DNA of 64,000 bases from Acidobacteriota bacterium (GCA_016196065.1 JACPYL010000010.1:1984001-2048000), one strand, 5' to 3'; positions 18,186 through 28,615 are shown, numbered from the stretch's first letter. Notes: a model not told the origin generated them from the letters alone. A program made the numbers and translations.

Positions 18186-19805
18186 TTGTGGATTCAAAGC
18201 GAGAACTTCGTGGCGGAGCCCAGAAGCTTGTCGAAGACAGAACTCGTGGACCGAGTCAAAGCGATCCTGCAGGGCAAGGGACTCACCCTCTATCAATGCT
18301 CACAAAAAACGAGGAATCTGTATGGAAGGTCGTCGCCATATTTCGTGCCTCACAACCTGTACTACGATATCGGCATTGGGACCTTCAGCCCGAGCCTTCA
18401 CCAACTATTTGCGCTGAGCAAGGTCTCCGGCTACAACTTCAATGATTGGCTGCGAGTCTTTGGGTTCAGACCTGAGGACATCGCACGGTTGCAAGTTCTG
18501 CTGTCCGCAAAACGCACCTTGCTGCTCGATTCCTCGCTCGATGACCCCGAGGGTTGGATTCCATGGGTGCGAAACAAACCTGGGAATGTTCGCGCTCCTG
18601 GAATTTCTCCGCTTGGACGACTAGTAGAACTGGCACCGTCACGGCGCCTTCGCTCGATTGCCCGAACCTACAAAAGCAATTTCGTGTATGTGAAGATTGG
18701 CCGAGAAGACGCGCTCGCCTTTCCGGACTTGCTTCCGGGAAGCATCGTGCGAGCTGACACACGGGTTACGCAAGAGATGTTTTCATCCGGGCATGGAACA
18801 GATTCAAAGCCGCTGTTTCTGATCCAGCACTCGAACGGCTTGAACTGCTGCCGACTGCAAACCGTGGGCAAGAACCGCGTGATGCCTTTGTGTGGGCAGC
18901 TTCCATATGCTCAGATCGAACTGCAACTGCATGAGGAAGCCAGGGTCCTTGGGATCCTCGATCTCGAAATACGACCTTTGCTCAAGGCAGAGCAACCGCA
19001 GGTGCCGACAGAATTGGCAAAGCATTGGAGGCCGCTGGCATTAAGGTGGGATGACACAAAACTCACCAATCTGCTTCGCGCCGCCCGCTTGAGGGCGGCC
19101 TTGTCATTTCGGGAGGCCTCCGCGATGAGCCGCCGGGTTGCCGCAGAACTTGGAGATGAACAATATTTCGCAGCGGCAGGCTCGCTGTCTGACTACGAGG
19201 CGCGTGATGTTCCGCCGCGGCATGCGCACAAGGCAATCACGCTTTGCGCAATCTACGGCTTGCAGTTCGTCACATTTCTGAAGAGCATCGGACTACGCTT
19301 GGAGGACGCAGGCCGTGAGCCAATTCCCGATAGGCTGCTTCCTCGGAAGGTTTCGGCCGCCTCAAGGGGGATTGTCGACGAAACTGATGAGCCGCCCGAA
19401 AACGGATTCCTTGGGAATTTGCTTAGACAATCAGGGCATGTGCCATGGTTTCTGCGCGAGTCGCTCTCCGATTTGTCCGGCCTGAACGGTCTCTCTCTGC
19501 GTGATTTCTTCTGGGTTGGAGGAGAATCCAACCCGCTACACCCTTTACTCATCAACGGACTGCTCGTGATTTTGAATCGCCATAGAAAAAAGCCCATCTA
19601 CTTCCGGTCAAAACCGCTGTGGCAGCAACCGGTATATGTCCTGTTGAGACGGAATGGAACCTACACGTGCGGATGCTGCAGCCTTGAGAACCGCATGTTG
19701 GTGATTCATCCGTTCTCGGCCAACTATCAGCCCCAGGAGCAACTGCGGAATCACGACGATGCTGAGGTCGTCGGGGAGATTGTGGCCATCGCCAGAACCC
19801 TGTGA
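18186..19805 (+). CDS. Duplicated HTH plus S24-like regulator (two tandem modules)
   Basis: The 539-residue protein contains the module of the divergent neighbour twice. Module 1 has an HTH region at about 19-95 (YQCSQKTRN...IGTFSPSLHQLFALSK) and an S24-like part at about 180-262 (FPDLLPGSIVRADT; PLFLIQHSNGLNCCRLQ). Module 2 has HTH at about 292-370 (LLRAARLRAALSFREASAMS; LSDYEARDVPPRHAHKAITL) and an S24-like part at about 450-539 (PVYVLLRRNGTYTCGCCSLE). It begins at TTG 18186 after AAGGAT; GTG 18210 is an alternative. Two HTH units in one chain could bind paired sites as a monomer. Function is not known. Confidence 0.65.
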   Translation: MWIQSENFVAEPRSLSKTELVDRVKAILQGKGLTLYQCSQKTRNLYGRSSPYFVPHNLYYDIGIGTFSPSLHQLFALSKVSGYNFNDWLRVFGFRPEDIARLQVLLSAKRTLLLDSSLDDPEGWIPWVRNKPGNVRAPGISPLGRLVELAPSRRLRSIARTYKSNFVYVKIGREDALAFPDLLPGSIVRADTRVTQEMFSSGHGTDSKPLFLIQHSNGLNCCRLQTVGKNRVMPLCGQLPYAQIELQLHEEARVLGILDLEIRPLLKAEQPQVPTELAKHWRPLALRWDDTKLTNLLRAARLRAALSFREASAMSRRVAAELGDEQYFAAAGSLSDYEARDVPPRHAHKAITLCAIYGLQFVTFLKSIGLRLEDAGREPIPDRLLPRKVSAASRGIVDETDEPPENGFLGNLLRQSGHVPWFLRESLSDLSGLNGLSLRDFFWVGGESNPLHPLLINGLLVILNRHRKKPIYFRSKPLWQQPVYVLLRRNGTYTCGCCSLENRMLVIHPFSANYQPQEQLRNHDDAEVVGEIVAIARTL

Positions 19806-19813
19806 GAAGAACC

Positions 19814-19842
19814 CTCAGTGACTCCCGATTTGTCTGAGTCGC
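19814..19842 (+). terminator. Hairpin after the duplicated HTH gene
   Basis: CAGTGACTC and GAGTCGCTG form a nine-pair stem with one G-U pair and an 11-base loop, starting 9 bases after the stop codon. No U-tract follows, so it may terminate inefficiently or protect the transcript end. Confidence 0.35.
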
Positions 19843-19996
19843 TGCCTACACAAAATGAGGGCCGGTGCGACAGCTTCGGATTGCGACTAATCCGGATTTG
19901 GCCATTTGTGCTTCTGAGTTGGCGGCTTGAGCTGGTCATGAAGAACCGAACACACCGATTGGCGAAGCCAAGCGACTGAGTGCTACATTCGACGCG

Positions 19997-20899
19997 ATGC
20001 GTTCCGACATAGAAGAAGCCGTGCAACTCTTGCAGCGGGGTGACGACGACGCTTTGGAGCAGGCCCTGGCTCTACTCCAAAATACCGTCTTCTCCTTTAG
20101 CATGCGGGTCTGCGGCCAACGCGAGGACGCGGAAGACACCATGCAAGAGGTACTCCTCAAGTCGGTTCCGCACCTGCCCAAATTCGACAGCCCCAAAGCC
20201 CTCGGGGTGTGGCTCTATAAAGTGGCAAAGAATCGCTGCCTGATGAGTCGGCGCCGAAGCAAGTTCGCTCCGAAGCAGGATCTTTCCCTGGAAGAACTAA
20301 TGCCCGATCGGAAAGAACTTGAGCAGCTGGGGAGTGAGGGCAGCATCAACCCAGAGGCGTTCGCTATCCGGAGTGAAGAAGCGGGTCGTTTGCGCGACGC
20401 TATTCAGCAGCTGCCGCCACAATACCGTATTGTTTTGGTCCTGCGCGATATGGAGGGTCTAACCGACGAGGAGGTTGCTGAGATTACCGGGCTGCGTTCC
20501 GGAACAGTCCGCGTTCGTCTTCACCGTGCAAGGCTATTTGTCCGCAGAGAATTGATGAGAGCGTTGAAACCACGCTCCGGGAGATCGTCCGTCGCTTCGC
20601 GACCGTCTTCCCAAGAACAGCCAGGCAGCCAACAGCCCAGACCTGCTCGCTGCAAGGCCATGTTTGCTGAGCTCTCGAACTATCTTGACCAGCAGTTGGA
20701 TGATACGCTTTGTGAGGAATTGGAGCGGCACCTGAAAGGCTGCGAACCGTGCGAGGCGTTCCTCTCTAGTCTCAAGGTAACCGTCGAACAGTGCCGAAGA
20801 TCACCCGCAGAGCGTCCCGCCCGCGAGAAGGCAGTCGAACTGCGCAGGAAGGTGCTTGCTGATTACGAGCGCCTGGTCGCGAACAACATCCGACAGTAG
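19997..20899 (+). CDS. ECF-type sigma factor with fused C-terminal zinc-finger domain
   Basis: Residues about 10-80 contain sigma region 2 (FSMRVCGQREDAEDTMQEVL; LGVWLYKVAKNRCLMSRRR) and 130-185 contain region 4 (LPPQYRIVLVLRDMEGLTDE, then GTVRVRLHRARLFV). After a Ser/Gln-rich linker, residues about 215-265 form a zf-HC2 zinc finger (CKAMFAELSNYLDQ; ERHLKGCEPCEAFL, the HxxxCxxC motif). Such a finger is normally the sigma-binding part of a separate anti-sigma factor. The fusion of 300 residues suggests intrinsic redox- or metal-responsive control. No separate anti-sigma gene is adjacent. Confidence 0.85.
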   Translation: MRSDIEEAVQLLQRGDDDALEQALALLQNTVFSFSMRVCGQREDAEDTMQEVLLKSVPHLPKFDSPKALGVWLYKVAKNRCLMSRRRSKFAPKQDLSLEELMPDRKELEQLGSEGSINPEAFAIRSEEAGRLRDAIQQLPPQYRIVLVLRDMEGLTDEEVAEITGLRSGTVRVRLHRARLFVRRELMRALKPRSGRSSVASRPSSQEQPGSQQPRPARCKAMFAELSNYLDQQLDDTLCEELERHLKGCEPCEAFLSSLKVTVEQCRRSPAERPAREKAVELRRKVLADYERLVANNIRQ

Positions 20900-20905
20900 T
20901 CACGG

Positions 20906-21460
20906 TTACGAGCCTGGCCGACTCAAGCCAGCTTTGCTCGGCAGAAGGTTGACGATCTCTTTTTCAAAGACCGAGATGTCGGTTGCGCCAATGTGTTTGG
21001 CACTGATCCGGCCATCCCGCCCGATCACGAACACGATCGGCAACCCGAGGACTCCGCCATAAAGTTCACCCGTCTGCGCATTGCCCATCACAACCGGGTA
21101 GTTCATCTTGAAGCGCTGGTAGAACGCGCGTACAGGTTCCGGTCCATCATCCATGGAAACGCCGATGATCTGCAGGCCCCTATCCCCGTACTTGTTTTGT
21201 AGTTCGACGAAATGCGGGATCTCCTCCCGGCAGGGATCGCACCAGGTTGCCCAGAAGTCCAAAAGGACGACCTTACCCCGATAGGATGAGAGATCGAGTT
21301 TCTGTCCCGCTATGTCGGGAAGTGAGAAATCGGGGGCCAGAGATTCTTTGCCGATACTCGTGCCCCTCGTGCCGGGGGGCACGCCATGATGACGGGCCAT
21401 GAAATAGAGTCCCGCTACCACTGCGATCAGTGCCAAACCGCGGACAATCCCTTTCTTCAA
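20906..21460 (-). CDS. TlpA-like thioredoxin-fold protein
   Basis: The 184-residue product has an N-terminal hydrophobic signal/anchor (residues 7-23) and an AhpC-TSA/thioredoxin domain with the active site FWATWCDPCREEIP (Cys-Asp-Pro-Cys, about residues 72-75) and the cis-Pro region GLPIVFVIGRDG. It should act in the periplasm as a thiol-disulfide reductase, for example in cytochrome maturation. It converges on the sigma-factor gene and lies 33 bases downstream of a co-directional rhodanese gene, so both probably share a transcript. Confidence 0.9.
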   Translation of the reverse strand: MKKGIVRGLALIAVVAGLYFMARHHGVPPGTRGTSIGKESLAPDFSLPDIAGQKLDLSSYRGKVVLLDFWATWCDPCREEIPHFVELQNKYGDRGLQIIGVSMDDGPEPVRAFYQRFKMNYPVVMGNAQTGELYGGVLGLPIVFVIGRDGRISAKHIGATDISVFEKEIVNLLPSKAGLSRPGS

Positions 21461-21493
21461 TATGCCGACCTCAGCCAGGAAGCGTCCAGTTCC

Positions 21494-21970
21494 CTAGTCT
21501 CCCTTGCCAACCGGATAGCCTTTCTCGACCCAATCCGTTCCGAAGTTGTCCGCAACATAGAGAACTTTCACATTGGTGAAGCCCATTGCACGCAGCGCAT
21601 CGTCGGCCGGTTTGATGTTCGGACAGTGGCTCCACGGGCAGCAGCCGCAATACAAAACGATGAACTTGTTTCGCGGCAAGGATTCCACTCGCTTCCGCAA
21701 AGACCGCAAGCCACTTTCACTGGAGGCCGGTCCAATGTACTCCGAGCCGGGGATGTGAGCCTGGGTGTAGAGGACGTGGGAACCCACTTGAATCATTAGC
21801 GGTTTCTCGCTTTTGCCGGACTGAAGAATCTTGACCAGGTCGTCGGGGTTGATCAGGCGGGAGGCCGGGATGAGGTTCGCCTGAGACGCAAGCGCCACGG
21901 ATGCCAGTGCAATAGCAACGGTCCCAAAGACGAGGACAAGGAGTGTCGGACGAACTTTGATCGGACTCAT
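21494..21970 (-). CDS. Exported rhodanese-like protein
   Basis: The 158-residue protein has a signal sequence (about residues 1-28) and one rhodanese domain (about 40-150). The active-site loop reads YCGCCPWSHCPN, placing a Cys at the usual catalytic position after FIVLY and adding three more Cys in the loop, which is Cys-rich compared with standard CRxGxR loops. The VHTEAHIPGSEYIGPA-like segment (TQAHIPGSEYIG) is also typical. A periplasmic sulfurtransferase or redox role next to the TlpA-like protein is plausible. Confidence 0.82.
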   Translation of the reverse strand: MSPIKVRPTLLVLVFGTVAIALASVALASQANLIPASRLINPDDLVKILQSGKSEKPLMIQVGSHVLYTQAHIPGSEYIGPASSESGLRSLRKRVESLPRNKFIVLYCGCCPWSHCPNIKPADDALRAMGFTNVKVLYVADNFGTDWVEKGYPVGKGD

Positions 21971-22119
21971 TTTGAAATTCTCTCCGCATTATCAATTCCT
22001 AATCATATAGGTGGCAAGAGAGCGCGCAACTCCGCGTATCGCCGAAATTTTCCTGTAACAAAATCCGCCCTTCTGCATTTATTCGTGTGCTTGGTCGATA
22101 CAAACAGCGGGAGGCAATC

Positions 22120-22587
22120 ATGATCACAGCCAAAGTCGAACTGACTCAACCACTTAAGCAGCAGCGCCAATTTGTGGCCCAGACCGGAACTGGCCACCAC
22201 CTGCTGTTAGACGATGCGGCCGGAGGCACCGGAGCGAAGCCGATTGAACTGGTCGCCGCCGGACTAGCCGGGTGCACGGGGTTCGATGTTGTCACCGTCC
22301 TCCGCCAGAAGTACCACCAGAAGGTGACTGGTTACGAGGTACGGGTCGAAGCCGATCAAGCAGAACGGCCGCCCCAGGTGTTCACGGCAGTGCGAATCCA
22401 CCATGTAGTCACCGGCTTTGAGCTTGACGTGGCGGCGCTGGAGGAGGCCATCCGCCTCTCGGAAGAGAAGTACTGCTCGGTGGGCGCGATGGTGCAGAAG
22501 ACCGCGAGTTTTCATACAACTTACGAAATCGTTGAAGACAAGAGAGAGTGGGTGAAACCGGTTCAAGCCGCGGGAGTGCAAGGTTGA
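22120..22587 (+). CDS. OsmC-family peroxiredoxin-like protein
   Basis: ATG 22120 with GGGAGGC at 22109-22115 gives 155 residues. OsmC/Ohr features are visible: PIELVAAGLAGCTGFDVV with the first reactive Cys (about 49), and EKYCSVGAMV with the second (about 113). Such proteins reduce organic or fatty-acid hydroperoxides in the cytoplasm. The stop codon overlaps the next gene's TTG start, so it heads the TolC-RND efflux operon. Confidence 0.88.
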   Translation: MITAKVELTQPLKQQRQFVAQTGTGHHLLLDDAAGGTGAKPIELVAAGLAGCTGFDVVTVLRQKYHQKVTGYEVRVEADQAERPPQVFTAVRIHHVVTGFELDVAALEEAIRLSEEKYCSVGAMVQKTASFHTTYEIVEDKREWVKPVQAAGVQG

Positions 22588-23960
22588 AAACCTTATTCAA
22601 AGTGGTTCTGAGCATCGCGACGTTGTGGCTATCTTGTGTGTCGGCTTCGGCTCGGCAAGAAGCCCAACCCTCGTCCCTCACTCTGCAGCAGGCGGTGAAT
22701 ATCGCGATGGAGAAAAATCCACTGCGTAAGGTGGCGATGGCGGATACGAAGGTGGCCTCTGCGGGAGTTCGCGCCGCGCGTTCCTTCCTCATGCCGCACT
22801 TGAGTTTTTCGGAAACGGTGACTCGTGGTGATGACCCCGTGTACGTATTCGGGAGCAAGCTACGACAGCAGCGTTTTACCCAGGCCGACTTCACACTGAA
22901 CAAGCTCAACACGCCTCTGCCCTTCGGCAACTTCAGCACGCGGTTTGGGGGAACCTGGAACCTGTTTGATTCGTTCGCCACTTGGCACGGCATCAATCAG
23001 GCAAAACAAATGAACGAGGCTACCGGACACCAGTTAGACCGCACGGATCAGGAGATTGTCTTCCGGGTGGTCAGTTCCTACTACGACGTTCTGCTGGCGG
23101 CCAAGGAACTGGAAGTTGCCGAGCAGTCGGCCAAAACAGCCCAGTCGATCATGGACCGCAGCCAGGCGCGATTCGACAGCGGGCTGACTGTAGAGTCAGA
23201 TCTGCTGACAGCGAAGGTTCGCATGGCGGCGCGACAGCAGGAAGTGATCCGCGCGAGGAACAATCTGGAAGTGGCGCGTGCACAGCTGAACACGGTGATG
23301 GGTGTGCCGCTTGATTCTCCGTTCCAGACTACCGAACTGTTGTCTGAGCGCACACTTTCGATCCCGGCCATGCCGGATCTTGAAAAGCAGGCGCTCGCAA
23401 ATCGTCCAGACTTGAAGCGCATTTCCTCCGAGGAGGCCGCGCAACGACAGAGCGTTTCGATTGCTAAGTCGTCATTCGGTCCGCGGGTGAACGCCTTTGC
23501 AGGCTGGGAAATGGATAACCCTACATTCGTCGCCGGTGGCGGGGGCAACAATTGGCTGGGTGGGATCGAAGTGCAATTTGACATCTTTCAAGGCGGAGCG
23601 AAACGCGCGGAACTCTCCAAGCAGCGGGCCCTCGAAGAAAAGGTTGTGGCAATGAAGCAGGCAGCGGGCGATGCAGTCAGACTCGAAGTGAGACGAGCCT
23701 ACTATGAGACGGATGCTAGCCGACAACAGATCGAAGTGGCGCGAGCGGCAATCGCCCAGGCACAGGAAAGTCTACGCATCAACCAGGACCGCTACGACAG
23801 CGGATTGACCACGATTACCGATTTGTTGGGCGCTGAAGATGCGGCGCGCCGCAGCCAGACCGACTACTGGGAAGCCATTTATCACTTCCAGACCAGCTAC
23901 GCCAACCTGGAGTTGGCGAGCGGAAGCTTGAATCCGCAATCTCCCGTGGTGATGCCATGA
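22584..23960 (+). CDS. TolC-family outer-membrane efflux protein
   Basis: TTG 22584 overlaps the OsmC stop (TTGA) and begins a clean signal peptide (MKTLFKVVLSIATLWL, cleavage after about SASA); the longer GTG frame is rejected. The 458-residue product shows the two repeated OEP domains with long coiled coils (ELEVAEQSAKTAQSIMDRS; QIEVARAAIAQAQESLRINQ) and LTLQQAVNIAMEKNP at the N-terminus. It forms the trimeric outer-membrane channel of the tripartite pump encoded by the next two genes. Confidence 0.92.
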   Translation: MKTLFKVVLSIATLWLSCVSASARQEAQPSSLTLQQAVNIAMEKNPLRKVAMADTKVASAGVRAARSFLMPHLSFSETVTRGDDPVYVFGSKLRQQRFTQADFTLNKLNTPLPFGNFSTRFGGTWNLFDSFATWHGINQAKQMNEATGHQLDRTDQEIVFRVVSSYYDVLLAAKELEVAEQSAKTAQSIMDRSQARFDSGLTVESDLLTAKVRMAARQQEVIRARNNLEVARAQLNTVMGVPLDSPFQTTELLSERTLSIPAMPDLEKQALANRPDLKRISSEEAAQRQSVSIAKSSFGPRVNAFAGWEMDNPTFVAGGGGNNWLGGIEVQFDIFQGGAKRAELSKQRALEEKVVAMKQAAGDAVRLEVRRAYYETDASRQQIEVARAAIAQAQESLRINQDRYDSGLTTITDLLGAEDAARRSQTDYWEAIYHFQTSYANLELASGSLNPQSPVVMP

Positions 23961-25084
23961 ATCGTATAAATAACATGCGCAGACTTTCGTTGTTGGTGCT
24001 GCTACTCGCGGTTGTCAGCCTAGCCGGCTGCTCCGACGAAAAAAACCCGACGGCTCGTACGCCGGAAATCGTGCAGAACATTCCCGTGCTCACCGTGCAG
24101 CAAGCCAACGTGCCCGATTTGCTGGTGGCGGTAGGAACGGTACGTGCAGCCCAGACCAGCGAAGCCTCCAGCCAAATGATGGGGAACATCGTCGAGATCC
24201 GGGCTCACGAAGGAGATCACGTGAAGCGCGGTCAAGTGCTTGCCGTGATCGACGAGTCCCAGCCGCGAGCCGCCGCAGACCGCGCGACCGCAGCCGACCT
24301 TGCCGCCCAACAGCAACTGGTCGGAGCAGATTCCGACCTGGCCCTGGCGGAATCAACGTTGAAGCGTTACCAAACTCTCTTCGAAAAAAAGTCCGTAAGT
24401 CCGCAGGAGTTCGACGAAGTGAAAGCCCGTCAACAAGCGGCACTCGCGCATCGCGATATGGCAAAGGCAGGCCAGACGCAGGCGCAAGCCTCATTGAGCC
24501 AAGCGCGCACGTCTCTGGATTACGCGCGGATTCGTGCGCCATTCGACGGCGTGGTGACGGAGAAGAAAGCCGATTCCGGCACGTTGGCTTCACCCGGCAT
24601 GCCGATCTTTACCGTCGAGGACGTGCACCGCTATCGACTGGAGGCCACCGTAAATGAGAACGATCTCCGGTACGTGCGTACCGGACAGCAGGTTTCGGTG
24701 GTCATTGATGCTCTCGACAACGCGGGTCTGAAAGGTAAGGTTGTGCAAATCGTTCCGGCCGCTGACGTTGAGAGTCGCACGTTTTTGGTGAAAATCGATT
24801 TGCCCACAGACGCACGGCTGCGTTCGGGGCTGTTCGGGCGAGCACAGTTTTCTCGGGGCGAGCGGCAGGCGCTGTTGATTCCGCGCTCGGCGGTCGTCGA
24901 ACGCGGCCAATTGCAGGGTATTTATGTGCTGGACCAAAACAAGGTTGCGAGCTTGCGTTACATCACTTTGGGGAAGGTTTCCGGGGCTGAGGTCGAAGTG
25001 CTGGCAGGCCTCCAGGATGGCGAGCGGCTCGTGGCCAAACCGGGTGCCGTCGACCTGAATGGCAAACGGATTGAGGTCCAGTAA
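23957..25084 (+). CDS. RND efflux periplasmic adaptor (membrane fusion lipoprotein)
   Basis: The 375-residue protein has a lipoprotein signal (LAGC, Cys about 25), a split lipoyl domain ([20 protein letters not shown] and [18 protein letters not shown]), a helical hairpin between them, and a beta-barrel domain. It overlaps the TolC gene by ATGA and the permease gene by TAATG, so all three are co-translated. It bridges the inner-membrane permease and the outer-membrane channel. Confidence 0.93.
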   Translation: MNRINNMRRLSLLVLLLAVVSLAGCSDEKNPTARTPEIVQNIPVLTVQQANVPDLLVAVGTVRAAQTSEASSQMMGNIVEIRAHEGDHVKRGQVLAVIDESQPRAAADRATAADLAAQQQLVGADSDLALAESTLKRYQTLFEKKSVSPQEFDEVKARQQAALAHRDMAKAGQTQAQASLSQARTSLDYARIRAPFDGVVTEKKADSGTLASPGMPIFTVEDVHRYRLEATVNENDLRYVRTGQQVSVVIDALDNAGLKGKVVQIVPAADVESRTFLVKIDLPTDARLRSGLFGRAQFSRGERQALLIPRSAVVERGQLQGIYVLDQNKVASLRYITLGKVSGAEVEVLAGLQDGERLVAKPGAVDLNGKRIEVQ

Positions 25085-28000
25085 TGACTGATGGCAAATC
25101 CAAATCAGTAATACAGCCCCCGAAGAGCTTGCGCCTAGCCGGTCGCATTGCCCACAGTTTCATTGATTCGAAACTGACACCGCTGGTGATCGTCGCTGCG
25201 CTGCTCCTTGGCGCTTTCAGCATTCTCAAGACGCCACGGGAAGAAGAGCCCCAGATCGTGGTGCCAATGCTCGACGTTTTTGTGCAGATGCCGGGTGCGT
25301 CGGCGGACGAGGTGGCACAGCGCGTCAGCCTTCCCATGGAGAAGTTGCTGCGCGAAGTGCCGGGCGTTGAGTACATCTACTCGATCAGCCATCCGGGTGT
25401 GAGCATGCTGGTTGTGCGTTTCTACGTTGGCGCCAAAGAAGAAGATGCGATCGTACAGACCTACAACAAGCTCTACTCCAACTTTGATCGTATCCCGCCC
25501 GGCGTCTCACAACCGATTATTAAGGTCCGCTCGATTGACGACGTGCCGATCATGGCCCTGACGTTGTGGGGGAAAGACTATGACTCTTATCGCCTGCGGC
25601 GAATCGCGGGGGAGCTGGAAAACTCACTCAAACCGCTCAACGACGTTTCTGAGACCAAGATCATCGGCGGGCAGCCGAGGCAAATACGAGTGGTGCTCGA
25701 CACGCAACGACTTGCGGCCTACGGCCTTACGCCGGGCACGATCGTGGAGCAACTCCAGAACGCGAACAGCCGTGGCCAAGCCGGTAGTTTTGCGCGTGAC
25801 AATCGCGAGTTTCAGGTCGAAGCCGGAACTTTTTTCACGAGTCTCGACGACCTGCGTCAGGTCGTGGTCGGGGTTCATACCGGACGCCCCGTCTACTTGC
25901 GTGATGTAGCGGAGAAGCTTGAGGACGGCCCCGCCGAAGCAAACACCTACGTCCTGTTTGCTAATGCTCGCGGTGGCGCAGGACAGACAAGCGGGGCAGA
26001 ATATCCCGCAGTAACCATTACGCTTTCCAAGCGCAAAGGTACGAACGCCACCGACATTTCCGAGCACGTGCTGGACAAGGTCAATGCTCTCCGTGGTTAT
26101 GTGCTTCCCAATGATCTGACCATCACGGTCACGCGCAACTATGGTGAGACCGCGAAGGACAAATCCGACGAACTTCTCAAACACCTCCTGATCGCGACCT
26201 TGTCGGTCACATTGCTGATTGCACTTGCCCTGGGCTGGCGGGAGTCGGGCGTCGTACTTTTGGCGGTGCCGGTCACGCTCGCTCTTACACTCGCCGTGTT
26301 CTATTTGTATGGCTACACCCTGAACCGGGTCACATTGTTTGCTCTGATCTTCTCCATCGGCATCCTGGTCGACGACGCCATCGTTGTGGTCGAGAACATC
26401 GTGCGCCATTTTCGGTTGCCGGAAAGCCGAGGGCGATCCTTATCTGAAGTCGCGGTCGAGGCGGTGGACGAAGTTGGCAATCCCACGATTCTTGCCACCT
26501 TCGCGGTAATCGGCGCGATCCTGCCCATGGCCTTCGTGCGCGGACTGATGGGTCCATACATGCGCCCGATTCCAGTGGGAGCGTCGGCGGCTATGTTGTT
26601 TTCGCTGATTGTTGCTTTCGTGGTTTCTCCGTGGGCAGCATTGCGGCTGCTGAGGAAACATGCCGGTAGTAGCGATCAGTCCGGGCATGAGACTGAAGGC
26701 TGGACCACTCGTTTGTATCGCCGGATGATGAACCCGCTCATCCGCGACGCACGCCGCCGCTGGATGTTTCTCGGTGGTGTCGTATTGTTACTGCTCGCGG
26801 CGGTCACTTTTGTCCCGTTGAAGTGGGTTCGTGTAAAGATGCTGCCCTTCGACAACAAGAGTGAGTTCCAGGTCATCATCGACATGCCCGATGGCACGCC
26901 ACTGGAACAGACGACCCGCGTGGCGCAAGCCTTGGGACAGTATCTCGGCCAACAGCCCGAGGTTATCAATTATCAGGTCTATTCCGGAACGTCCGGTCCT
27001 TACAACTTCAACGGGCTTGTGCGCCATTACTTCTTGCGGAATCAGCCCAACCAGGCTGATATCCAGGTGAATCTGCTCTCGCGCCATGATCGCAAGGCTC
27101 AGAGCCACGAAATTGCACGACGGCTGCGGCCGGAGTTGGACAAGATTGCCGTGCCCTTCGGTGCGCGTATCAAGGTCGCGGAAGTCCCGCCTGGTCCGCC
27201 GGTCTTGCAAACTCTTGTCGCCGAAGTTTATGGGCCTGACTACAAAGGGCAAATTGAACTGGCCGCTCAAGTCAAGAAGGTCTTTCAGCAAACGCCAGGC
27301 GTCGTGGACGTGGACTGGTACGTCGAAGACCCGCAAATCAAGTACGACATGAAGGTGGATCTGGACAAGGCCGCGCTCCACGGTATCTCACCCGCCGACG
27401 TGACGCGCACTCTGCAGGTCGGGCTCGGCGGCGCCAACGCGGGATTGCTTCACGATTCCCGTTCACGAGAAGACATCCCTATCGATGTGCGACTGGCGCG
27501 CCCGGATCGCTCTGGGATCGAAGACCTTGGCAATCTGAAGCTGCCGACGCCTTCCGGTGGGCAAATCGCCCTGCAGGAAGTAACGAGCCTTCAACAAACG
27601 ACAATCGATACCAGCGTGTACCGCAAGAATCTGCAACCAGTCGTCTACGTGACGGGAGATGTTGCGGGCGGAGAAGAAAGCCCTGTGTACGCCATCATGA
27701 AGATGAGCGAGGCCATCGACAGTATCAAGTTGCCCGATGGTTATGCGGTAAAGCAGTACAAGGGCACGACCATGCCGGAGCGCACCGACCGCTTCTCGTT
27801 GAAGTGGGATGGCGAGTGGCACATCACGGTGGAAGTGTTCCGCGACCTGGGACTCGCCTTTGCGGCTGTCCTGGTCTTGATCTACGTGCTGGTCGTGGGC
27901 TGGTTCCGATCGTTCGTCACCCCCCTGGTCATCATGGCGCCGATTCCGCTCACGCTGGTTGGCATTCTGCCCGCGCATGCGCTGATGGGGGCATTTTTCA

Positions 28001-28386
28001 CAGCGACCTCGATGATCGGCTTCATCGCCGGCGCCGGCATTATCGTGCGCAATTCCATCATTCTCGTTGACTTCATTGAACTCCGCCGTGCGCAAGGTAT
28101 GTCATTGGAGGATGCCGTCGTCGATGCGGGCGCAGTGCGCTTCCGCCCAATGCTACTCACTGCGGCTGCGGTCGTTGTAGGAGCGAGCGTGATCCTGTTC
28201 GATCCGATTTTTCAGGGCTTGGCGCTCTCATTAATGGCAGGTGAGGTGGCGTCTACCGTTCTGTCACGGATGGCAGTCCCGGTCCTTTACTACCTCTCTC
28301 AGAGGGGAACCTCGGTTCCACCGAAGCACCCGCATTCCCCCGAAAATGTCGCTGAATGCGAAACACCGCAATGCGAAATTACGTAG
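25084..28386 (+). CDS. RND efflux permease (AcrB/D/F superfamily)
   Basis: At 1100 residues it has the size and twofold repeat of RND pumps: a first helix ([16 protein letters not shown]), a large periplasmic porter loop, TM2-6 containing the proton-relay motif [13 protein letters not shown] (two Asp in TM4), a second periplasmic loop and TM8-12 ([19 protein letters not shown]). The REEEPQI motif after TM1 places it with a branch common in Acidobacteria and Deltaproteobacteria, for which substrates are poorly known. It is driven by the proton gradient. Neighbouring OsmC and DUF2892 genes hint at export of an oxidised or sulfur-reactive compound, which is inference. Confidence 0.93.
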   Translation: MTDGKSKSVIQPPKSLRLAGRIAHSFIDSKLTPLVIVAALLLGAFSILKTPREEEPQIVVPMLDVFVQMPGASADEVAQRVSLPMEKLLREVPGVEYIYSISHPGVSMLVVRFYVGAKEEDAIVQTYNKLYSNFDRIPPGVSQPIIKVRSIDDVPIMALTLWGKDYDSYRLRRIAGELENSLKPLNDVSETKIIGGQPRQIRVVLDTQRLAAYGLTPGTIVEQLQNANSRGQAGSFARDNREFQVEAGTFFTSLDDLRQVVVGVHTGRPVYLRDVAEKLEDGPAEANTYVLFANARGGAGQTSGAEYPAVTITLSKRKGTNATDISEHVLDKVNALRGYVLPNDLTITVTRNYGETAKDKSDELLKHLLIATLSVTLLIALALGWRESGVVLLAVPVTLALTLAVFYLYGYTLNRVTLFALIFSIGILVDDAIVVVENIVRHFRLPESRGRSLSEVAVEAVDEVGNPTILATFAVIGAILPMAFVRGLMGPYMRPIPVGASAAMLFSLIVAFVVSPWAALRLLRKHAGSSDQSGHETEGWTTRLYRRMMNPLIRDARRRWMFLGGVVLLLLAAVTFVPLKWVRVKMLPFDNKSEFQVIIDMPDGTPLEQTTRVAQALGQYLGQQPEVINYQVYSGTSGPYNFNGLVRHYFLRNQPNQADIQVNLLSRHDRKAQSHEIARRLRPELDKIAVPFGARIKVAEVPPGPPVLQTLVAEVYGPDYKGQIELAAQVKKVFQQTPGVVDVDWYVEDPQIKYDMKVDLDKAALHGISPADVTRTLQVGLGGANAGLLHDSRSREDIPIDVRLARPDRSGIEDLGNLKLPTPSGGQIALQEVTSLQQTTIDTSVYRKNLQPVVYVTGDVAGGEESPVYAIMKMSEAIDSIKLPDGYAVKQYKGTTMPERTDRFSLKWDGEWHITVEVFRDLGLAFAAVLVLIYVLVVGWFRSFVTPLVIMAPIPLTLVGILPAHALMGAFFTATSMIGFIAGAGIIVRNSIILVDFIELRRAQGMSLEDAVVDAGAVRFRPMLLTAAAVVVGASVILFDPIFQGLALSLMAGEVASTVLSRMAVPVLYYLSQRGTSVPPKHPHSPENVAECETPQCEIT

Positions 28387-28413
28387 GAGCACCTTGTTTG
28401 AAGGAGAACTGCA

Positions 28414-28602
28414 ATGACCGTAGAACGTGTACTTCGTTTGATCGCTGGCAGCTTTATTCTGTTGTCCCTGGCACTTGGGCACTACGTGAACCCGTACTGG
28501 TATCTTTTCACGGCTTTTGTTGGCCTGAATCTGTTTCAGTCTGGATTCACGAACTGGTGCCCGATGATGACATTCCTGCGTAAACTCGGCGTGGGCAAGT
28601 AG
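28414..28602 (+). CDS. DUF2892 (YgaP-like) small membrane protein
   Basis: A GAAGGAGA site precedes the ATG. The 62-residue product has two membrane helices (LIAGSFILLSLALGHY; YLFTAFVGLNLFQSGF) and the family's terminal NWCPMMTFLRKLGV with a conserved Cys. DUF2892 units are the membrane part of YgaP rhodaneses. It follows the RND permease by 27 bases and is probably in the same operon. Confidence 0.88.
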   Translation: MTVERVLRLIAGSFILLSLALGHYVNPYWYLFTAFVGLNLFQSGFTNWCPMMTFLRKLGVGK

Positions 28603-28615
28603 GGGGAGAGTGAAC

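Noticed and set aside
22548-22583. GTG 22548 as the TolC start
   Set aside because: It would put 12 charged residues before the signal peptide; TTG 22584, overlapping the OsmC stop, gives a normal signal sequence.
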